A DNA stretch of 17,429 bases, from contig DASSJN010000062.1 in the NCBI GenBank assembly GCA_035691185.1, forward strand, positions 1 through 17,429, written 5' to 3'. The DNA comes from RPQJ01 sp035691185 (GTDB lineage Bacteria; Pseudomonadota; Gammaproteobacteria; Steroidobacterales; Steroidobacteraceae). The translations under genes were made by a program, and so were the position numbers. How positions within the stretch are numbered: position 1 is the stretch's first letter; each line of letters opens with the position of its first letter. The notes under the pieces were generated by a model, which was not told where the DNA came from, did not search any database, and worked only from the letters and a program-made list of their open reading frames with translations. Shown piece by piece: positions 13,199 to 17,429 of this stretch.

Positions 13199-14077
13199 TC
13201 ACATCGCCGCGGCCGGCGGATTGCTGACGATGATCTCGACGCGGCGATTCTGCTGGCGCCCGCCCGCCGTGTCGTTCGACGCCACCGGCACACTCTCGCC
13301 CATCCCCTGCGTCGTGATGCGCGAGGCGTCGATGCCCTGCCGCAACAGGTACGAGCGCACGGACTCCGCACGACGGTGCGACAGGCCGACGTTGTAGTCC
13401 TCGCCGCCGACGCTGTCGGTATGGCCCTCGATCGTGACCGTCCGGTCCGGATACTTGGCGAGGAAACGCGCAAGCTGGTCGAGGTCGGTGATCGCGCCGG
13501 TCTTGAGGTCGGCCCTGCCGGTCGCGAACAGCACGTCGCCCAGCGTCAACACGAGGCCGCGGTCGGTCGGGCGCGCGTTCATCGCATCGATCTCGCGCTG
13601 CAATTCCGCGGTCTGCTGCTGGGCCACCGTCGCTTCCATGCGCGCGGTGTCAGCTTCCATGCGCGCGGTCTGGGCGTCGCTCCGGGCCGCGGCCGCCTCG
13701 CGCTCACGGGCCTCGAGCCGCGCCCGGTCGACTTCCGCGGCGAGGGCCGTGCGCTCCTGCTCCGCGAACCGTGCCGCGGCCAGGGCCTCCGCAATGTCGA
13801 CCTTGCGCTGCGCGACGTAGACGCGGTGGGCGCCGATCTCCGGTTTCGCGTCCGTCTGCTCGGCCAGTTGGACCGCAGCTTCCGCTTCGCGCAGGGCCTC
13901 CGGCGCGAGCGGTGCGAGCTTCGCGTCCGACTGGAGTCGCGTCAGGTCGGCCCGCGCCTGCACGGCGCCTTCCGGCACGACGGGCGTCGGTGCGCACGCC
14001 GCGAGCAGGCCCGAGACGATGCCGACCGCAGCCAGGCGCTGCAGCGACGTCCACGATCTGTCAGTGAGTTTCATCAT
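13199..14077 (-). CDS. OmpA-family peptidoglycan-binding lipoprotein with coiled-coil stalk
   Basis: The 292-residue product has a lipoprotein signal with lipobox LLAAC (Cys28). An Ala/Glu/Arg-rich helical region (about 40-168, with a DUF4398-like N-terminal part) follows. The C-terminus is an OmpA domain (about 173-285). The peptidoglycan diaminopimelate contacts are conserved: GHTDSVG (Asp221) and NVGLSHRRAESV (Arg236). GLVLTLGDVLFATGRADL and GMGESVPVASNDT are typical of the domain. It should be anchored in the outer membrane by lipid and bind the cell wall, bridging the two. GTG 14080 is also in frame, but ATG 14077 is chosen because it forms a TGATG stop-start overlap with the upstream DUF4398 gene. 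GGGAGGG lies just before it. The hydroxylase-sulfotransferase gene follows downstream. Confidence 0.92.
   Translation of the reverse strand: MMKLTDRSWTSLQRLAAVGIVSGLLAACAPTPVVPEGAVQARADLTRLQSDAKLAPLAPEALREAEAAVQLAEQTDAKPEIGAHRVYVAQRKVDIAEALAAARFAEQERTALAAEVDRARLEAREREAAAARSDAQTARMEADTARMEATVAQQQTAELQREIDAMNARPTDRGLVLTLGDVLFATGRADLKTGAITDLDQLARFLAKYPDRTVTIEGHTDSVGGEDYNVGLSHRRAESVRSYLLRQGIDASRITTQGMGESVPVASNDTAGGRQQNRRVEIIVSNPPAAAM
13632..13669. repeat. Tandem heptad duplication inside the OmpA lipoprotein gene
   Basis: A 17-base unit, GCTTCCATGCGCGCGGT, occurs at 13632-13648 and again at 13653-13669, a period of 21 bases. On the coding strand it encodes TARMEAD followed by TARMEAT, one coiled-coil heptad copied once. 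A 21-base step keeps both frame and heptad register, so the stalk can lengthen without disruption. Confidence 0.75.
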
Positions 14078-14493
14078 CACGGCGTCCCTCCCGTCGGGGT
14101 GCGTTCCATCTCGTCCAGCACCGCGCTGTTGGCGCGACGAATCTCGTCGTTGGCCGCCTGCGCCTTCGCGGCCGCGGTGCGAGCGTCTGCCAGTTCGGCG
14201 TCGAGACGCGCTTCCTCCGCGAGCCGCGCCGCCTCGTCCATGTCTTCGTTCTGCACCGCCGTCTCCGCAGCGGCGAGCTTCGAGCGCGCCTGGCCGAGCT
14301 CAGGCGCCGCGTGCTGCGCGGCCTGTGCGCGCTCGGCATCGTCGATCGCCTGCCTGGCCGCTTCCATCTGTGCGGTGGGCGCGGGCGGCGTCGAGGCGCA
14401 GCCCGCAAGCAGCGCTGCGCCGGCAAGCGCAGCAACTGACGAAGCCCTGCGCCAACCGACGCGCCTGGCTGTTTCTCGTTCGTAATCAATCAT
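14077..14493 (-). CDS. DUF4398-type lipoprotein
   Basis: The 138-residue product begins at ATG 14493, preceded by AAGGGGTGA, a good ribosome binding site. It has a basic N-terminus, a hydrophobic stretch and lipobox LLAGC (Cys32) with CASTPPAP after it. The residue after Cys is Ala, not Asp, so outer-membrane sorting is expected. The mature part (about 40-115) is a helical, Ala/Glu/Arg-rich domain of DUF4398 type, starting APTAQMEAARQAIDDAERAQ, with AAPELGQARSKLAAAETAV. Such proteins commonly sit directly before OmpA lipoproteins in gammaproteobacteria. Here the stop overlaps the OmpA start (TGATG), so the two are co-translated and probably act together at the outer membrane. Their exact role is not known to me. 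Confidence 0.88.
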   Translation of the reverse strand: MIDYERETARRVGWRRASSVAALAGAALLAGCASTPPAPTAQMEAARQAIDDAERAQAAQHAAPELGQARSKLAAAETAVQNEDMDEAARLAEEARLDAELADARTAAAKAQAANDEIRRANSAVLDEMERTPTGGTP

Positions 14494-14799
14494 GTTTCAC
14501 CCCTTGCAGTGATGGGACCCGTCTGGCCCAGCGTGGCGCCACTATGCGCAATCCGGGCGCCGATCTCTGTCCGGCACCGAACACAGCCGTCTGCCTGTTT
14601 CGCCCTACGCCGGCGCAGCGAGCCGCGGCCCGTGGGTGGCCCGGGCACAGTCTTCGCGCAAGTAAGGTCCGCCTCGCCCTGAACGTAGGATTGGTCCGCG
14701 GGGTTTTGGCTAGCTTGTCTGGAAGATTCGCCGTGGCGACCGGAGGATCGTTCGCGACGCAACAACGGTCGGACGACGACCGTCAACGGAGTAGCGCTC
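14494..14799. other. Divergent intergenic region, no gene recognised
   Basis: About 300 bases separate the minus-strand DUF4398-OmpA group from the plus-strand Thr-rich lipoprotein, so promoters for both should lie here. The stretch is less GC-extreme than its surroundings around 14680-14730 (GGGGTTTTGGCTAGCTTG). No confident -35/-10 pair, operator or small RNA could be identified by eye, and no coding potential was credible. Confidence 0.45.
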
Positions 14800-15111
14800 A
14801 TGGAGAGGAAGAGACTGATCATCGCGGCCGGCGTGCTGGGCCTGACGCTCGGCGCGGCGGGCTGTAATCGGGAGGAACCCGAGGAGACGCCCGCCACGAC
14901 CGATTCGACGGCCACGGACACGACCGGCGCCGACACGACCGGAACCACCGGTTACGGCGACACCACCGGCACGGGTACGACGGGCACGACCCCCGACGCC
15001 ACGATGCCCCCGCCCCCGCCGGATGCAACGACGACACCGGATACGACCACGACCACGCCGGATGCGACGACGCCTGGCACGGAACCCGCGCCGCCTCCGC
15101 CGGGCGGCTGA
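14800..15111 (+). CDS. Thr/Pro-rich low-complexity lipoprotein (103 aa)
   Basis: The product has a clear lipoprotein signal: basic MERKR, a hydrophobic core (LIIAAGVLGLTLGAAG) and Cys22 in the lipobox LGAAGC. The residue after Cys is Asn, so outer-membrane sorting is likely. All of the mature part is low complexity: an acidic start (NREEPEETPATT), then Thr/Asp/Gly repeats (TTGTTGYGDTTGTGTTGTT), a Pro block (MPPPPPDATTT) and a Pro/Gly end (EPAPPPPGG). It has no folded domain and looks like a flexible, lipid-tethered spacer. A purine stretch, ACGGAG, lies before the ATG. The frame is well defined despite the bias, because the signal sequence is intact. It ends 58 bases before the stop of the convergent YbhB-like gene. 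Confidence 0.78.
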   Translation: MERKRLIIAAGVLGLTLGAAGCNREEPEETPATTDSTATDTTGADTTGTTGYGDTTGTGTTGTTPDATMPPPPPDATTTPDTTTTTPDATTPGTEPAPPPPGG

Positions 15112-15144
15112 TCGCACTCGACGCCGCGCATGATCCGCACGAGC

Positions 15145-15168
15145 GTCGGCAGCCTTCGGGCTGCCGGC
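15145..15168. terminator. Probable bidirectional hairpin between convergent genes (UUCG loop)
   Basis: CGGCAGCC (15147-15154) pairs with GGCTGCCG (15159-15166) around a TTCG tetraloop, and a G-T and a G-C pair extend it to ten. It lies one base beyond the stop of the YbhB-like gene and 33 bases after the stop of the Thr-rich lipoprotein. Position and stability suit termination for both, but there is no run of T on either side, so it is not a textbook intrinsic terminator. Confidence 0.55.
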
Positions 15169-15169
15169 G

Positions 15170-15643
15170 CTATTGGCGTTTCTTCTCGTAGGTGCCCACC
15201 AGCTCGGCGTGGGCGAGCACGTGGCCTTGCATCGCGGCCTCGAGTTGCGCCTTGCTCGGATGCTCGAGCCCGGACAACACCGTGTCCAGCGCGTAGAGCT
15301 TGTGGAAATACCGGTGGCGGCCGATCGGCGGACACGGTCCGCCGTACCCTGTGCGCTTCCAGTCGTTGAGGCCTTCGATCGTGCCCGGCGGCAGCGTATC
15401 GACGTGCTCCTCCAGGCCGTCGGCGTCCGGCGGCAGGTTCGCGAGCACCCAGTGAACCCACGTCCGTTTCGGTGCGCGCGGGTCAGGCGCGTCCGGGTCG
15501 TCGACGATCAGTACGAGCGAGCGCGTGCCCGACGGCAGGCCGCCCCATTGCAGCGGCGGCGAGACGTCAGCGCCTTCGCAGGTGTGGCGTGCGGGGATCG
15601 CGGCGCCGTGCTGGAACGCGGGAGACGTGATGTTCATCGCCAT
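15170..15643 (-). CDS. YbhB/YbcL-family (PEBP, Raf kinase inhibitor-like) protein
   Basis: The 157-residue product is a bacterial phosphatidylethanolamine-binding-protein homologue. The fold's two ligand-pocket motifs are present: VDDPDAP (47-53) with WVHWVLANLP (62-71), and GGPCPPIGRHRYFHKLYALD (101-120). Its length matches E. coli YbhB, about 158 residues. The family binds small anionic ligands and has no agreed enzymatic role in bacteria. ATG 15643 is chosen because GGGAGG lies seven bases upstream. A GTG at 15682 would add MLLWSAWLAGGPA, which could mimic a short signal peptide but has no ribosome binding site. The second Met at 15637 is also possible. The protein should be cytoplasmic. 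It lies 82 bases downstream of the M14-type gene on the same strand. Confidence 0.9.
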   Translation of the reverse strand: MAMNITSPAFQHGAAIPARHTCEGADVSPPLQWGGLPSGTRSLVLIVDDPDAPDPRAPKRTWVHWVLANLPPDADGLEEHVDTLPPGTIEGLNDWKRTGYGGPCPPIGRHRYFHKLYALDTVLSGLEHPSKAQLEAAMQGHVLAHAELVGTYEKKRQ

Positions 15644-15650
15644 GGCAGGA

Positions 15651-15656
15651 CCTCCC
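15651..15656 (-). promoter_or_regulatory. Ribosome binding site fixing the YbhB-like start
   Basis: On the minus strand GGGAGG (15656 to 15651) precedes ATG 15643 by seven bases. This argues for the cytoplasmic 157-residue form rather than the longer GTG-initiated frame at 15682. Confidence 0.7.
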
Positions 15657-15725
15657 GCCAGCCAAGCGCTCCAGAGCAGCACTGCTGGCCTGGTCGTGAT
15701 CGCCAGATTCTACGCCCCTGCCTTC

Positions 15726-16745
15726 TCAGGGCACGCCGGCGGCGAGACTCCAGAGCCTGGTGGCGTTGCGCACGACCGATCCCTGTGCCTCGACGCGCTG
15801 GTCGAGCCGAGCACCCGCAAACGCGGGGGTCTCGACTACGATCACCGTCCGCGCCGAGGGTCCACGGATCTTGCGTCCGTCGACGAACACCTCCGTGGCC
15901 GCCAGCAGTTCATCGATCGACCCGTCGCGGATCGGACCGCCCTTGTCGTCGCGGCTGATCACGCCGTCGACGATCGTCTCGCCGAAACGCGTCTGGCCCG
16001 ACCGTCGCAGCGGAATGCCGGCCGCCTGCAGCAGACGCACGATTTCAGCGCCGACTGGATTGCCGTCCGCCTGCCGGCCCTGCGAATAGATGTAGCCGCC
16101 TTCGGTGGACAGTTCGTCCTCGTGCAGGTCGAGCACGAGCTTCGGCGGATAGTCCCCTGCGAGTCGCAGCACGTATTGCGTCAGCGCGAGCGTCTCCGGC
16201 CCTGAGACCTGCGGTGCACGCGGCGCGTTGCCCGCCTCGAGGTCGGGCAGCAGGTACTCGGCGTCGCCAACGCTATAGCCGCCGCCCTTGCGCCAGTCGC
16301 GCTCGGGCGTGTTCGGGTAGCGCCAGTTGTGGCGGTAGGCGCGCGGATTGCAGAGCGGCAGCACGACCACGGGCACGCCCGTCCGCGCGAAATCGACCAG
16401 CGCGTCGAGGTTCCGCGCAATCGCGTTGGGGCCGGCAGGTTCCTCGCCGTGGATGCCCGACAGCACCCACAACGCCTCTCCCTTCGCGGACGTACGCCAG
16501 GCCTTGATCTGCAGGTCCGGGGAGTCGGGATAGGCGTACACCGGCTCGACGGTCCAGCCATGCCGCGCGTGCAGCGCGTCGAAGCGCTCGAGTATCCGTG
16601 TGAGCGGCAGTCGTCCGTCCGCGTCGTATTCCCGCGCCGCCGCCACGGTGCCCGCATCGACCGCTGCGACCGTCTCGGCACGTCCCGCGCATGCGGAGAG
16701 CAGCGCGCACGCCATGGCGAACGCGAGCAGGCGAATGCAATGCAT
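15726..16745 (-). CDS. M14-type zinc carboxypeptidase / succinylglutamate desuccinylase-like lipoprotein
   Basis: The 339-residue product has a lipoprotein signal with lipobox LLSAC (Cys19). Its catalytic domain shows zinc ligands of the M14 carboxypeptidase clan: LSGIHGEEPAGP (His99 and Glu102 as HxxE) and LDLHED (His208). The expected general-base glutamate is in VVETPAFAG (Glu305). NPRAYRHNWRYPN (133-145) supplies the usual substrate-binding Asn/Arg. Enzymes of this clan remove C-terminal residues from peptides, cut murein peptides or deacylate amino acids. The substrate here is not determined, and a periplasmic location is inferred. ATG 16745 overlaps the permease stop (TGATG), and GGGAGGG precedes it by about seven bases, so translation is coupled to the permease. 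The frame open to 16850 is a shadow of the permease gene. Confidence 0.85.
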   Translation of the reverse strand: MHCIRLLAFAMACALLSACAGRAETVAAVDAGTVAAAREYDADGRLPLTRILERFDALHARHGWTVEPVYAYPDSPDLQIKAWRTSAKGEALWVLSGIHGEEPAGPNAIARNLDALVDFARTGVPVVVLPLCNPRAYRHNWRYPNTPERDWRKGGGYSVGDAEYLLPDLEAGNAPRAPQVSGPETLALTQYVLRLAGDYPPKLVLDLHEDELSTEGGYIYSQGRQADGNPVGAEIVRLLQAAGIPLRRSGQTRFGETIVDGVISRDDKGGPIRDGSIDELLAATEVFVDGRKIRGPSARTVIVVETPAFAGARLDQRVEAQGSVVRNATRLWSLAAGVP

Positions 16746-17429
16746 CAGGGTTCCCTCCCTTCGGCCGCGGGCGTCATCGCAGCGTCCGCGCGACGGCCGC
16801 GCAGCATCCAGTAGACGGGCAATCCGGCCGCGCCCAGCGCCAGCGACCACAGGAACGGTTCGTGGCCGAGCCCGACGAACGCAAAGATCGAGTACGCGGT
16901 GCCGAGCACGCCCGGCACCAGCACGGTCCGCGGCAGGCGACGCGTGCCCCCGCGTGCGAGCACCACGAGCGCGATCGCGCAGAGCAGGTACAGCGGCAGG
17001 TTCGCCGCCGTGACGACCTGCGTCAGGAACGTGAAGCCCTCCACCAGCGACTTGCTGTAGTTCATCAGCACCATGGCCGTCGCCAGGACGCCGGTCAGCA
17101 GGAGCCCCACGACCGGGGCTCCGCGCGCGTTCACGCGCCGTGACACGGTCGGCAGGAACCCGTGGCGGCCGAGTGAGGCCGTGAGTTCCCCGACCAGCAG
17201 TGTCCAGCCGTTCAGCGCGCCGAGCCCGCTCACGACCACGAACACCGCGAGCAGCCGGCTGTGCCCGGAGCCGCCGAAATCGTCGAGCACGTCCGAGAAC
17301 GGCGCCGAGGACTGCGCGAGCCGCTCCTGTTGCAGCAGCAGCAAGGCAATCGAGGAGACCGCGATGTAGATCGCGGCGGTCAGCAGAGTGCCTGCCATGG
17401 TCGAGCGCGGGATCGTCGTGGCCGGGTCG
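16745..17429 (-). CDS. APC-superfamily amino-acid permease (N-terminal part outside window)
   Basis: The gene enters from the right edge. Residues before the internal Met at 17398 read DPATTIPRST, which fits the cytoplasmic loop (N-P-x-x-T-I-P-R type) before a helix of APC permeases, so the frame continues beyond the window. About 227 C-terminal residues with about six membrane helices remain. They include LLTAAIYIAVSSIALLLL, LGALNGWTLLVGELTASLGR, APVVGLLLTGVLATAMVLM and LPLYLLCAIALVVLA. GALNGWTLLVGE and GFLPTVSRRVNARGAPVVGL are typical of the AdiC/PotE-like branch (amino-acid/amine antiporters or uptake permeases). The substrate is not determined. Full length would be about 430-450 residues by family. 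The stop overlaps the start of the M14-type lipoprotein (TGATG), suggesting that this enzyme releases or alters what the permease carries. Confidence 0.87.
   Translation of the reverse strand, partial: DPATTIPRSTMAGTLLTAAIYIAVSSIALLLLQQERLAQSSAPFSDVLDDFGGSGHSRLLAVFVVVSGLGALNGWTLLVGELTASLGRHGFLPTVSRRVNARGAPVVGLLLTGVLATAMVLMNYSKSLVEGFTFLTQVVTAANLPLYLLCAIALVVLARGGTRRLPRTVLVPGVLGTAYSIFAFVGLGHEPFLWSLALGAAGLPVYWMLRGRRADAAMTPAAEGREP

Noticed and set aside
11202..14493. A biosynthetic gene cluster built around the sulfotransferase
   Set aside because: Neighbours are envelope lipoproteins and small unknown proteins. No synthetase, precursor peptide or transporter typical of such clusters is present.
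15707..15712. Minus-strand TAGAAT as a -10 box for the YbhB-like gene
   Set aside because: No matching -35 element stands at the right spacing, so it was not listed as a promoter.

Overview
The window is strongly GC-rich and almost fully coding, with short gaps, many lipoprotein signals and frequent strand switches. The mix of genes (a PBP7-like periplasmic endopeptidase, DUF4398 and OmpA lipoproteins, a YbhB-type protein, a membrane-anchored GGDEF-EAL protein and a DUF6496 basic protein) points to a Gram-negative proteobacterium. A GC-rich environmental gammaproteobacterium is my best guess, but this is inference: there is no rRNA or taxonomic marker here. No tRNA, rRNA, CRISPR array, insertion sequence or phage gene was seen, and the region looks like ordinary chromosome.

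Layout. Positions 3-1287 (+) hold the end of an acetyl-CoA hydrolase/4-hydroxybutyrate CoA-transferase family gene and a small basic protein. A four-helix membrane protein (1298-1762, -) converges on them. Positions 2117-5703 (+) hold a D-Ala-D-Ala endopeptidase, then an ArsA/Get3-like ATPase and a B12-binding-type radical SAM protein whose reading frames overlap by four bases. The radical SAM gene overlaps tail-to-tail with a large cyclic-di-GMP protein (5663-8455, -). A membrane-anchored unknown protein (8671-9162, +) and a cysteine-rich flavodoxin-like reductase (9185-10282, -) follow. Next are two small proteins (10454-10687 and 10889-11179, +). A minus-strand group then runs DUF4398 lipoprotein, OmpA lipoprotein, and an Asp/Asn beta-hydroxylase-sulfotransferase fusion (14493 down to 11202). 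A Thr/Pro-rich lipoprotein (14800-15111, +) faces a minus-strand group made of an APC amino-acid permease (cut by the window end), a coupled M14-type lipoprotein peptidase and a YbhB/PEBP protein.

How the genes may work together. Much of the window concerns the cell envelope: peptidoglycan cleavage (2117-2968), peptidoglycan-anchored and other lipoproteins (13199-15111), and peptide or amino-acid derivative hydrolysis coupled to transport (15726-17429). The most unusual units are the ArsA/Get3-like ATPase joined to a radical SAM protein, and the hydroxylase-sulfotransferase fusion placed behind two envelope lipoproteins. Neither has a function I can state. Both are worth comparative study.
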